A stretch of 48,024 nucleotides of DNA, taken from positions 1 through 48,024 of the forward strand of contig JAOUEV010000024.1 in the NCBI GenBank assembly GCA_029858565.1, in the 5' to 3' direction. Shown piece after piece: positions 1 to 7,698 of the stretch; within the stretch, counting starts at the first letter, position 1, and each line of letters starts with the position of its first letter. The notes beneath the pieces are model-generated. The model was given only the letters and a program-made list of their open reading frames with translations, did not search any database and was not told where the DNA came from. The position numbers were made by a program, and so were the translations under genes. Source of the DNA: Nitrospirota bacterium (GTDB lineage: Bacteria > Nitrospirota > UBA9217).

Positions 1-1
1 A

Positions 2-64
2 CCGGTGGATCCCAAATCCCTCATCATGACCGTGCTGGACCTGCTCCCTCCGAGCTATAAGTAA
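2..64 (+). CDS. C-terminal end of an unidentified protein (possibly a response-regulator receiver domain)
   Basis: The window opens inside a plausible reading frame that ends at TAA 62-64. The 20 visible residues read PVDPKSLIMTVLDLL and then PPSYK. The pattern Pro-x-Asp-Pro-x-x-Leu followed by an amphipathic helix resembles the last beta-alpha element of CheY-type receiver domains, where a conserved Lys-Pro precedes it; the single base before the frame (A) is compatible with a Lys codon. Too little is present to assign a family. The gene would lie upstream and co-oriented with the hemerythrin-domain gene, but a promoter-like sequence separates them. Confidence 0.4.
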   Translation, partial: PVDPKSLIMTVLDLLPPSYK

Positions 65-108
65 GTTTCACACCAGTTGTTTCGATTTTTCCCCGGATCG
101 ACACTCAT

Positions 109-137
109 ATATTCAGTCAGATACATTATGGTATAAT
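109..137 (+). promoter_or_regulatory. Extended -10 promoter upstream of the DUF438/hemerythrin gene
   Basis: A perfect TATAAT at 132-137 is preceded by TG one base upstream (129-130), giving an extended -10 element, which can work with a poor -35. The -35 region (about 109-115, ATATTC/TATTCA) is weak. The start codon is 65 bp downstream. Confidence 0.5.
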
Positions 138-201
138 GCTGAAGAGTGCAATGTGATGCATATGCACTGATGAATTTCATGCTTCATTAAGGAGGCCGGC
201 C

Positions 202-1623
202 ATGGAGTTGAATGCTTCATCGAAAGTGAACGACCTGCTGAATCGCTACCCCTTTCTCAAGGACTACCTTGTCGGTTTGAACCCCGAGTTCAAGATGCTC
301 GACAATCCTTTCATGCGCAAGACCGTGGGCAGGATCGCCTCGCTCGGCAAGGTCGCGATGATCGGCGGCATGGACGTGAGGGATCTGCTGAACGGCATTG
401 CCGCGGAGATCAAGAAAAAGACCGGCGAGACCGTTGCCATTTCTGTCAAGGAAGGCGGCGTGAATGAGGACGCTGCGCGCATCGAGACCATGAAGAACAT
501 CATTAAGGAACTCCATGCGGGCAAGGATGTGGAAAGCCAAAAGAAGAAGTTCCAGGAGCTGATCAAGGATGTGGCGCCCTGGGAGATCGCCCAGATGGAG
601 CAGCGATTGATCGCCGAGGGCATGCCTGAAACCGAGATCAAGAGCCTCTGCGACGTCCATGTGCAGGTCTTCAAGGAGGCCCTGGAGCACAAGACCGTTC
701 CCGGTTTGCCTGCGGGCCATCCGGTGCACACGCTGATGCTTGAGAACCGCGAAGCAGAAGCGATCCTTGCGGAGATCGACAAGGTCGCCGACTTCCGCGC
801 TGAGAAGGATGTGCTGCTCAAGCTCCTGGACAAACTTGCCGAGATCGACAAACATTTCGTGCGCAAGGAGAACCAGCTTTTTCCGATACTTGAGCAAAAG
901 GGCGTGACCGGGCCTTCCAAGGTCATGTGGGCGCTCCATGACGATATCCGGGGCTTCATCAAGGATGTGCGCAAGCGGGTCTTGGATGGGAACATGGAGC
1001 CTGTTGCGCGGCAGGCGCTTGCCAAGATGGTGAACGACATGATCTATAAGGAAGAACACATCCTGTTCCCCATGGCGCTTGAAACACTTTCCGAGGAGGA
1101 ATGGGTCAAGGCCGCGAAAGGCGAGGAAGAAGCGGGCTACGCGTGGATCAAGCCGGACTCAAAATGGAAGCCGGTCGCGGAATCGTTCCCGCCGCAACTG
1201 CTGGCTGAAAGGACCGGCAGCCTGAACCTGGACACAGGTCAGCTCACGCCGGACCAGGTGAACCTGATCCTGACCCACCTGCCGGTCGACATCTCCTTTG
1301 TAAATGAGAATGACGAGGTGGCTTACTATTCCGCATCGCCGGAGCGCATCTTTCCCCGGAGCCCCGGGGTCATCGGCAGGAAGGTCCAGAACTGCCATCC
1401 ACCGAAGAGCGTTGACACGGTCGAAAAGATCCTGGCGTCTTTTAAAGCCGGTACGAAGAGCAGCGCCGAATTCTGGATCCAGATGCGCGGCAGGATGCTC
1501 CATATCCGATACTTTGCCGTGCGCGACCAGGCTGGGGTTTATCGCGGCTGCCTGGAAGTGAGCCAGGATATCACGGAGATCCAGAAGCTGACGGGCAACA
1601 AGCGGCTGCTGGACTGGGAGTAG
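202..1623 (+). CDS. DUF1858-DUF438-hemerythrin-PAS domain protein
   Basis: A 473-residue soluble protein with four modules. Residues 1-75 resemble DUF1858 (NDLLNRYPFLKDYL). Residues 90-165 are DUF438-like (LHAGKDVESQKKKFQELI). Residues 170-300 form a hemerythrin HHE bundle with candidate iron ligands H173, H176, H218, E223, H246 and H286 (motifs HFVRKENQLFP and KEEHILFP). Residues 345-465 form a C-terminal PAS/PAC domain ending ITEIQKL. Proteins of this build in anaerobes are regarded as di-iron sensors for oxygen or NO, but no substrate is established; a sensory or detoxifying role is inferred. The start is well set by AAGGAG at 189-194, seven bases ahead of ATG. It appears monocistronic, followed by an inverted-repeat element. 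Confidence 0.9.
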   Translation: MELNASSKVNDLLNRYPFLKDYLVGLNPEFKMLDNPFMRKTVGRIASLGKVAMIGGMDVRDLLNGIAAEIKKKTGETVAISVKEGGVNEDAARIETMKNIIKELHAGKDVESQKKKFQELIKDVAPWEIAQMEQRLIAEGMPETEIKSLCDVHVQVFKEALEHKTVPGLPAGHPVHTLMLENREAEAILAEIDKVADFRAEKDVLLKLLDKLAEIDKHFVRKENQLFPILEQKGVTGPSKVMWALHDDIRGFIKDVRKRVLDGNMEPVARQALAKMVNDMIYKEEHILFPMALETLSEEEWVKAAKGEEEAGYAWIKPDSKWKPVAESFPPQLLAERTGSLNLDTGQLTPDQVNLILTHLPVDISFVNENDEVAYYSASPERIFPRSPGVIGRKVQNCHPPKSVDTVEKILASFKAGTKSSAEFWIQMRGRMLHIRYFAVRDQAGVYRGCLEVSQDITEIQKLTGNKRLLDWE

Positions 1624-1639
1624 AAAAACCTGCATGCCT

Positions 1640-1717
1640 TTTCACCGCAGAGGACGCGGAGGAAAGCAAGGCATGAAGAATGAATTCTCCGCGCCCTCTG
1701 CGTCTTCGGCGGTGAAA
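1640..1717. repeat. Boundary element, ACCGCAGAGGACGCGGAG family
   Basis: The left arm (1640-1663, TTTCACCGCAGAGGACGCGG) is matched by an imperfect reverse complement at 1688-1717 that starts TCCGCGCCCTCTGCG and ends CGGCGGTGAAA. The transcript would fold into a long hairpin between the DUF438 gene and panE. It lies 16 bp after a stop codon and 23 bp before a start codon. Confidence 0.75.
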
Positions 1718-1740
1718 TCTTTCAGCAGGTTGCTGAAATT

Positions 1741-2685
1741 ATGAATATTCTCATTTGCGGCATGGGAGCGCTCGGGACCGTGTTCGGGGTGCTCCTGAAA
1801 GATGCGGGTCACTCTGTATTCGGCCTTGCCAAAGACCGGCAATTGTCCGCCTTGCAGGGGAAGAAGCTCGCGGTGACGGGCATCTGGGGCGGGCACGAGG
1901 CAGTGCTGGACCAGGTCGAAAGCTCGATCGAGCCGCTTCGCAGCGTCAATTTTGACCTTGTCGTGCTCACGGTGAAATCCTACGACACGGCCGAGGCAAT
2001 CGCCGAACTGAAGCCGCTCGTGGGCAGGAATACGCTGGTCATGGTTGCGCAGAACGGCTATGGCAACTACGAGACCGTTGCGCGAGCGGTCGGCAAGGAA
2101 CATGCGCTGCTGGCACGCGTTATCTTCGGCGTGAAGCTCCTTGCCTTGGCGAGCGCGGAGGTGACGGTGATCGCCGACGCGGTGCGCATCGGTCAGCCGG
2201 ACAATGCTGTTCCTGAAGCACAGGTGCGGGAGGTCGCCGCCGTGATCAACAGCGCGGGCATCCCTGCGGAATATGCCGCGAACATAACCGCGATCCTGTG
2301 GGACAAGATCCTCTACAACGCGGCATTGAACCCGCTGGGAGCTCTGCTCGAATGTACGTATGGTCAGCTTGCCGAAAACCAGGATAGCAGGCTGCTGATG
2401 GACCGGGTCATCGACGAGATCTTTCTGGTCGCCGGCGCGCAGGGGATCAGCCTCAACTGGCGTTCAGCCGAGGACTATCGCGTCCATTTTTACGGGAGGC
2501 TCGTTCCGCCGACGGCTGTGCACTATCCATCCATGTATCATGACATGAAAGCGGGGAAACGCCTCGAGATCGACGCGTTGAACGGAGCAATCGTCCGGCT
2601 TGCCCGGGAGCAGGGCGTCTCTGTACCGGCGAACGAGGTGATCGTGCGTTTGATCCGTGCGAAGGAGGCGCTGCACCGGATATGA
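1741..2685 (+). CDS. panE: 2-dehydropantoate 2-reductase
   Basis: A 314-residue ketopantoate reductase, which reduces 2-dehydropantoate to pantoate with NADPH in pantothenate/CoA synthesis. The N-terminal Rossmann fold shows the dinucleotide motif GMGALG (residues 7-12) after a beta strand starting at Met1. The mid-protein segment around K189 (ILWDKILYNAALNPLGAL) is the conserved catalytic-lysine region of ApbA/PanE proteins. The C-terminal helical domain is complete, and length is normal for the family. There is no strong ribosome binding site; the inverted-repeat element ends 23 bp upstream. The gene converges on a small minus-strand ORF whose stop abuts it. Family membership is clear, but ApbA-family paralogs with other substrates exist. 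Confidence 0.85.
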   Translation: MNILICGMGALGTVFGVLLKDAGHSVFGLAKDRQLSALQGKKLAVTGIWGGHEAVLDQVESSIEPLRSVNFDLVVLTVKSYDTAEAIAELKPLVGRNTLVMVAQNGYGNYETVARAVGKEHALLARVIFGVKLLALASAEVTVIADAVRIGQPDNAVPEAQVREVAAVINSAGIPAEYAANITAILWDKILYNAALNPLGALLECTYGQLAENQDSRLLMDRVIDEIFLVAGAQGISLNWRSAEDYRVHFYGRLVPPTAVHYPSMYHDMKAGKRLEIDALNGAIVRLAREQGVSVPANEVIVRLIRAKEALHRI

Positions 2686-2931
2686 TCAATGGAACGCCTC
2701 CCGATCTTTCCGCTTGACATCACCCCGAAGTTTCACTACAATCGCCCCATCCTTTCCGAAGTTGCAAGACCTGCAGTACCCCCTGAACGTAAGAACGTGG
2801 TCAACTTGTTCGCCAGCGGTTTTTGCTGAACGATCGGTGTCCGATCCGCTGGTGATCATCAGCGCGAACGCACGGCCGTGCGTGCGACCCGCTGCCTTGA
2901 TCGATGCGCGGAGAACGAGCGTATCCTGCAT
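2686..2931 (-). CDS. Small hypothetical protein, convergent with panE
   Basis: This is the best candidate for the 389-bp gap between panE and the lipoprotein gene. It encodes 81 residues from an ATG at 2931 preceded by AGAGGA seven bases upstream. Its stop codon immediately abuts the panE stop. The C-terminal part is rich in alternating hydrophobic residues and charged turns (GAIVVKLRGDVKRKDREAF), compatible with a small beta-rich domain, and holds a Cys pair (CRSC). The third codon positions are moderately GC-rich, as in neighbours. I recognise no family. It could be spurious. Confidence 0.35.
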   Translation of the reverse strand: MQDTLVLRASIKAAGRTHGRAFALMITSGSDTDRSAKTAGEQVDHVLTFRGYCRSCNFGKDGAIVVKLRGDVKRKDREAFH

Positions 2932-3074
2932 GCCCGCATCCTCTGGCGTCGGGTGTTCACGGGGAACTGCCGCGGTCGGGAGCGCAGGGAGATCCTGCGG
3001 ACCGGCAGCGCGAAGCACAGGCTCAGGAACGCTACGTTCTGCGGTTAACCTTTTATCGGATCAAAGGAGGTCAC

Positions 3075-4628
3075 ATGGGTCTTTCCAGGTATCATCGGTT
3101 CGTCATGGTTTTTCTTGTTTTGCCAGCACTCATTCTTTCCGGCTGCGCAGGGCCAAGAAAATTGCAGCAGGCGGAGGAACGCTATGGCACTGATTCAGAA
3201 GCCCTGTCCGTATTTCACCGCACGATGGAAGGGGACGGCGGTCTCGGGCTGCGTTTTCCCGGGTATTTGATCGGGATCGAGAAAGCCAAGCGAAGCAAGA
3301 TCGGCATGCCGGGAAAGTGCGCATGGTATCAACGCAAGGCGACAGCGGATGCGGACGGTCTTGACCGTTCCTATTTCAACGGGAACGATGAATATTATGG
3401 GGAGGTAAAAGGCATCCTCGATGATTGCAAAAGAAGTTTTGTCAGCCACATCGTCCAGTATGAGCTCGCCCAGGACCTCCACGGTCTGCCCTTTATACGG
3501 GAGCAATTCATTCATAATGCCTACGACAGGACACTGCTGGACCAGCAGGCCTATGATGCCGGGAAGTACGCTCTGCTCACGAAGCTCAAACAGAACATCC
3601 GGAACAGGCTGACGGCGGCGCGGACCCAGGAGCCCTATACCCACATCATGGTCTACTCCATGGGATGGAACACCGATCAGCAGGAAGCGCTCCGGAACTA
3701 CAACAGCCTCTTGTACCTGATGCTGCAGGAGCGGAACGGCCGGCCCTTCAAGCCGCTCTTCATCGGCATTTCCTGGCCGTCGGAATGGAACTGGCCGGTC
3801 CTGGAAACCCTGGGACAACTGATCAGCTACGGAACAAAGGCCAATGACGCCGACGAGGTCGGCATGGTTTGGATAAGCCAGCTTCTTCGGCAGGTTCTCA
3901 TCCCCCTCAAGCAGGAGGAACAGAAGGACGGACATGAGCTGCCGATCATCATGGTGGGCCACAGTTTCGGCGCCCGTGCGATAACAAGCGGGGTCTTCGG
4001 ATATCCCAGCGCAGCGACAAAGGACCATTCAGCGAAGGATGTCGATCTGGTCATCGGTCTCCAGGGCGCATTTTCCGTTAAACGGTTCATGCAGGAGGTC
4101 GGCGGCGAAGGCGGACCATACCGTGATTTCAAGGAATATGCGAACAAGTTCGTGTATACCTGGAGCCGGCATGACACTGCGAACACGAGCGCTTTCTGGT
4201 CCCGTCACATCGGAGGGCGGAGCGGTTACAAAGCCACCTGCGGGAACCGGGCGTTCGCGCAGTACGCGATCAAGGCGGATGTCCGGCAGGGGAAGAAGTG
4301 CGATGGCGAGTTCTGCGAACACAACAGCGAGGACCTTGAGTATCGCGGCGTTGCGCTTCCCGCGGTGGTGCCTGCGGGCAACACAGCAGCGCCGTGGAAA
4401 GACAGCTTTGCCGATCCAACGACGATATCCATCGTTGACGCGACCGAAATGGTCCGCTACGTTCCCTATGCAAAAGGCGGCAAGGCGCATAGCGATATTT
4501 ATACGCCGGGCATAGCCAATTTCACCTGGGATGTTCTGGTGGACGCGGCCGAGGCGTCCCGCGGCAAGATGGCGCGCTTCAGCAGGGAAGGCGCGTCACT
4601 TAATCCCACCGGCGAGGTCGTGAAATAA
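3075..4628 (+). CDS. Lipoprotein with an alpha/beta-hydrolase-type nucleophile elbow
   Basis: A 517-residue protein. The start at 3075 follows a near-perfect ribosome binding site (AAAGGAGGTCAC); an in-frame upstream extension to 2904 is rejected because it lacks a ribosome binding site and would bury the signal peptide. Residues 1-23 are a lipoprotein signal peptide ending in LSGC, with lipidation expected at C24. The central strand-turn-helix IIMVGHSFGAR contains the GxSxG elbow, with S297 as candidate nucleophile. A segment FIGISWPSEWNWP and the preceding HIMVYSMGWNTD look like strands of the hydrolase core. It is probably an envelope-anchored esterase, lipase or related serine hydrolase; the substrate is unknown. 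No operon partner is visible. Confidence 0.75.
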   Translation: MGLSRYHRFVMVFLVLPALILSGCAGPRKLQQAEERYGTDSEALSVFHRTMEGDGGLGLRFPGYLIGIEKAKRSKIGMPGKCAWYQRKATADADGLDRSYFNGNDEYYGEVKGILDDCKRSFVSHIVQYELAQDLHGLPFIREQFIHNAYDRTLLDQQAYDAGKYALLTKLKQNIRNRLTAARTQEPYTHIMVYSMGWNTDQQEALRNYNSLLYLMLQERNGRPFKPLFIGISWPSEWNWPVLETLGQLISYGTKANDADEVGMVWISQLLRQVLIPLKQEEQKDGHELPIIMVGHSFGARAITSGVFGYPSAATKDHSAKDVDLVIGLQGAFSVKRFMQEVGGEGGPYRDFKEYANKFVYTWSRHDTANTSAFWSRHIGGRSGYKATCGNRAFAQYAIKADVRQGKKCDGEFCEHNSEDLEYRGVALPAVVPAGNTAAPWKDSFADPTTISIVDATEMVRYVPYAKGGKAHSDIYTPGIANFTWDVLVDAAEASRGKMARFSREGASLNPTGEVVK

Positions 4629-4671
4629 CCGTCTGTCTGATCTGCGGTAACCGCCCCGATTTCAGCGGCTG

Positions 4672-4702
4672 AGGCAGGGGGGGAGATGCTGCTCCCCTGC
4701 CT
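4672..4702 (+). terminator. Possible hairpin terminator after the lipoprotein gene
   Basis: The inverted repeat AGGCAGGGG / CCCCTGCCT has a 13-nt loop and lies 44 bp after the stop codon. The sequence that follows is only weakly T-rich, so it could stall or protect the transcript rather than terminate it strictly. Confidence 0.4.
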
Positions 4703-4778
4703 TAGCTGTCATTTCCTGTCCGTTCGGCCGGGTTTTGCGGGATTTTCAGCTGCCGCTTCTTCATCCGGTTCTTCGCTC

Positions 4779-4807
4779 TTGAAATCCTCTTTTTAATTTG
4801 CTAGATT
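4779..4807 (+). promoter_or_regulatory. Probable htpG promoter
   Basis: TTGAAA (4779-4784), a 17-bp spacer and TAGATT (4802-4807) form a sigma70-type promoter 37 bp ahead of the htpG start. The -35 read as CTTGAAA also matches the heat-shock sigma32 -35, but no matching sigma32 -10 lies at the right distance, so heat control here is only suggested. Confidence 0.5.
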
Positions 4808-4844
4808 ATCCTCCCGAAACGATACAATCCTGCGAGGTGCCGCC

Positions 4845-6752
4845 ATGTCCGTTCAAAAGATGGAGTTCAAAACCGAAGTAAAAGAGCTGCTCAACCTGAT
4901 GATCCATTCCCTCTACTCCCACAAGGAGATATTCCTCCGGGAGCTGATCTCGAACGCCTCGGACGCGATCGACAAGGCCCGGCACGAATCGCTCACGAAC
5001 AAAGAGATTATCGAAGCCTGCGGTGAGTGGAAGATCAAGATCATTCCCGATACAACAGCCGGGACGCTGACGATCAGGGACAACGGCATCGGAATGTCCA
5101 GGGACGAGGCCGTGGCGGAGCTCGGAACCATCGCCCACTCGGGCACCCGGGAGTTCATGCAGGCGCTCAAGGATGCTTCGCAAAAGGACAAGCCGGGCCT
5201 GATCGGACAATTCGGCGTGGGATTCTATTCAGCATATATGGTGGCTGACAAGGTAGTCGTGGTCTCGCGCAAAGCAACGGAAAAGACGTCCAGTGCCATC
5301 AAGTGGGAGTCGATCGCAGATGGATCGTTCACCATCGGGGATGCGGAAAAGGACCGGCCGGGCACTGATGTGATCCTGCACCTCCGGGAGGAGGATAAGA
5401 AATACCTGCAGGAGTGGGAGATCCGGGATGTGGTCAGAAAGTATTCCGATTACATCGAGCATCCGGTTGTCATGGACATCACGCGGGAACAGGAAGACCC
5501 CGCTGACAAGGAAAAGCGGATCAAGACGACCGAAGAGGAAACGCTCAACTCGCGCAAGGCGATCTGGCTCAAGGACCCGTCGGAGATCAAGCCCGAGGAA
5601 TATAACGACTTCTACAAGCATGTGTCCCACGATTTTACAGATCCCGCCAAAGTTATTCACTACCGGGCGGAAGGCACTTCGGAATTCACCATGCTTCTCT
5701 ATGTTCCCCAGCACGCTCCCTACGGTATCCTGTACCGGGATTTCAAGATCGGGCCGATGCTCTATGTGAAGCGCGTCCAGATCATGGACCACTGCGCGGA
5801 AGTGCTGCCGGAGTACCTGCGGTTCGTCAAAGGCGTGGTGGATTCCTCTGACCTGCCGTTGAACGTCTCCCGCGAGATCCTGCAGTCGAACCGGCATATC
5901 GAGGTAATAAAGAAGAACATCGTCAAGAAGGTGCTCGACACCCTGGCGGAGATGAAAAAGAACGACGCACCGGGCTACGAGAAGTTCCACAAGGAGTTCG
6001 GCCGCGTGCTGAAAGAAGGGATCCATTTCGATTTCAGCCGCAAGGAGCAGATCGCCGACCTGCTGCTCTATGCCTCCACCAGGACCGATGCGGGAAAACT
6101 CACGACCCTTGACGAGTATGTGAAGAACATGCCGATCGCCCAGGATGCGATCTACTACATCACGGGCAGGCCGGACGAGAATATCCTGCAGTCGCCCTAT
6201 CTCGAAGCCTTCCGCACAAAAGGGTACGAGGTCCTGATCCTGACCGACGACATCGACGACCTTATCATGCTGGACCTGCAGGAGTACAAGGGCAAGAAGA
6301 TCAAGTCGGTGATCAAGGGTGATGTGAGCCTGGACAAGGAGAAACAGGCGGAGAAAGAGGCGCAGAAGGGCAAGTTCGAGAAGCTCCTTTCCCGGCTCAA
6401 GGACCGGCTGAAGGACGAAGTAAAGGACGTGCGGCTCTCGGGCAGGCTCACGGATTCGGCCTGCTGCCTGGTCGCCGAAGAAGGCGGGCTGGATCCGCAG
6501 ATGGAAAAGATGCTCAGGTCCATGGGACAGGATGTGCCGTCGCAAAAGCGCATCCTGGAGATCAATGCCGAACACCCGGTATTCGCGGTCATGAACAGCA
6601 TGGTGGAGCAGGGTGGTTCGGACGAGCAGGTGCAGGAGTATGTCGATCTCTTGTACAACCAGGCGCTTTTGCTCGAAGGGTCGAAGCTCAAGGATCCTGC
6701 CGGGTTCGCCCGATCGATCTCGAAGCTGATGGCAGGGGGAGGGAAGAAGTAG
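4845..6752 (+). CDS. htpG: Molecular chaperone HtpG (Hsp90)
   Basis: A complete 635-residue bacterial Hsp90, a cytosolic ATP-dependent homodimeric chaperone that acts on late folding intermediates. The GHKL ATPase signatures are all present: ELISNASDAIDK near residues 32-43, DNGIGM near 80, and GQFGVGFYSAYMV near 120. The middle domain (about 220-500) includes LNVSREILQ. The C-terminal dimerisation domain ends in a short Lys-rich tail, and length is standard. The start ATG follows GAGGTG. It is a single gene with its own promoter and no co-chaperone next to it. Confidence 0.97.
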   Translation: MSVQKMEFKTEVKELLNLMIHSLYSHKEIFLRELISNASDAIDKARHESLTNKEIIEACGEWKIKIIPDTTAGTLTIRDNGIGMSRDEAVAELGTIAHSGTREFMQALKDASQKDKPGLIGQFGVGFYSAYMVADKVVVVSRKATEKTSSAIKWESIADGSFTIGDAEKDRPGTDVILHLREEDKKYLQEWEIRDVVRKYSDYIEHPVVMDITREQEDPADKEKRIKTTEEETLNSRKAIWLKDPSEIKPEEYNDFYKHVSHDFTDPAKVIHYRAEGTSEFTMLLYVPQHAPYGILYRDFKIGPMLYVKRVQIMDHCAEVLPEYLRFVKGVVDSSDLPLNVSREILQSNRHIEVIKKNIVKKVLDTLAEMKKNDAPGYEKFHKEFGRVLKEGIHFDFSRKEQIADLLLYASTRTDAGKLTTLDEYVKNMPIAQDAIYYITGRPDENILQSPYLEAFRTKGYEVLILTDDIDDLIMLDLQEYKGKKIKSVIKGDVSLDKEKQAEKEAQKGKFEKLLSRLKDRLKDEVKDVRLSGRLTDSACCLVAEEGGLDPQMEKMLRSMGQDVPSQKRILEINAEHPVFAVMNSMVEQGGSDEQVQEYVDLLYNQALLLEGSKLKDPAGFARSISKLMAGGGKK

Positions 6753-6812
6753 GATAAATAATGCAGGCAGGTCCATGTTATTGGAATGACAGCGAATCTT
6801 CAAAAATCTCAC

Positions 6813-6842
6813 TTGAATTGCAGATTTGATGTATGCTATAGT
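6813..6842 (+). promoter_or_regulatory. Promoter of the DUF2335 cassette
   Basis: TTGAAT (6813-6818), an 18-bp spacer and TATAGT (6837-6842) match the sigma70 consensus well. The promoter lies 37 bp before the ATG at 6880. Confidence 0.6.
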
Positions 6843-6879
6843 TCAGTAGGTGGGATTGTTAATAATAATAGGTGTATTT

Positions 6880-7116
6880 ATGACCAAGAAAAAAGCGTAT
6901 AAAAGTGATTACATATTTGTGACCCCATCATTTCTGATGGGAATGGGGAGTGTTTTGAATATTGCAGGAAATTATTTTTCTATTTCTCAAGCAGTTACTC
7001 CTGAGGATGCGGATTATCGGGCAATCGAATCTGATTGGGGGATTGTGGGCCGTGATATCCTATCGGCTACAGAGCAAATCGAAAACGAACAGACTCGCTC
7101 GCAGAAGAGCCGATAA
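6880..7116 (+). CDS. Small hypothetical protein of an AT-rich two-gene cassette
   Basis: A 78-residue protein. The ATG at 6880, with AGGTG just upstream, is preferred over an in-frame GTG at 6850, which lies almost inside the promoter. It begins with a basic stretch (MTKKKAYKSD). A moderately hydrophobic middle (IFVTPSFLMGMGSVLNIAG) is followed by an acidic part (TPEDADYRAIESDWGIVGRDI) and a polar tail. I recognise no named family. It is 12 bp upstream of a DUF2335 gene and clearly co-transcribed with it. Codons are more AT-rich than in htpG or hisF on either side, suggesting recent acquisition. Confidence 0.7.
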   Translation: MTKKKAYKSDYIFVTPSFLMGMGSVLNIAGNYFSISQAVTPEDADYRAIESDWGIVGRDILSATEQIENEQTRSQKSR

Positions 7117-7128
7117 CCTACGGACACC

Positions 7129-7623
7129 ATGAAACAAAAAACGGAGCAAACTGTTGATAAAAAAGACGCTAGCAAGAAAGATGATAATGCTAGTGTTCCA
7201 ATGCCAAAAGAGTTGGAGCCCGTGCTCAAGGACCTGCCTGGGCCAACGCAGCAAAAAATACTGAAAGCTTTTAAAAGTGTCTCAATTCATCAAAGTTTCA
7301 GCGGTCCGATTCCTCCCCCCAATATCCTCAAGGGCTACAACGATGTTGTAAAAGATGGTGCCGAGAGAATTATGTCAATGGCTGAGAGGCAATCGAACCA
7401 CCGGATTACGCTGGAAGATCACGCTATTCGTGAGGAGTTGAGACAAAGTGGACGGGGACAGATATTCGGCTTTGTCTTAGGTATTGTCGGCTTGGGATTG
7501 GCAACGTATCTCGCTATATATGGTCATGAAGTGATAGCTGGCGTTTTCGGCACAACAACGATAGTCGGTCTGGTAGCCGTATTCGTTATCGGGAAAAAAG
7601 CACAAAAGCAGGAAGAAGAGTAG
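7129..7623 (+). CDS. DUF2335 family membrane protein
   Basis: A 164-residue protein matching DUF2335 (predicted membrane proteins of unknown function). A charged N-terminus (KKDASKKDD) precedes the family core: SGPIPPPNILKGYN (about 58-71), AAERIMSMAERQ-like residues (here GAERIMSMAERQSNHR), and a two-helix membrane hairpin GQIFGFVLGIVGLGLATYL and VFGTTTIVGLVAVFVIG (about 110-155). The tail is short and basic-acidic. It is co-transcribed with the 78-residue gene upstream and ends in a strong bidirectional terminator. DUF2335 genes are often accessory, and the AT-richer composition here fits transfer. Confidence 0.8.
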   Translation: MKQKTEQTVDKKDASKKDDNASVPMPKELEPVLKDLPGPTQQKILKAFKSVSIHQSFSGPIPPPNILKGYNDVVKDGAERIMSMAERQSNHRITLEDHAIREELRQSGRGQIFGFVLGIVGLGLATYLAIYGHEVIAGVFGTTTIVGLVAVFVIGKKAQKQEEE

Positions 7624-7644
7624 GGGATTCACTCCTTGAAAATC

Positions 7645-7674
7645 AAAAAAGCCGGGGAAGCTTCCCCGGCTTTT
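7645..7674. terminator. Bidirectional intrinsic terminator
   Basis: A-run, GCCGGGGAAG / CTTCCCCGGC, then a T-run. The stem is perfect and flanked by A and T tracts on both sides, so it can stop both the DUF2335 transcript (+) and the hisF operon (-), whose genes converge here. Confidence 0.9.
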
Positions 7675-7698
7675 GCCGTTTTCGCAATGAAATAAACG

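Noticed and set aside
2686-3074. Plus-strand coding extension of the lipoprotein gene from 2904
   Set aside because: It has no ribosome binding site, and the signal peptide and a perfect ribosome binding site define the start at 3075.
5229-6812. Minus-strand open frame (527 codons) opposite htpG
   Set aside because: Shadow of a complete Hsp90 gene.
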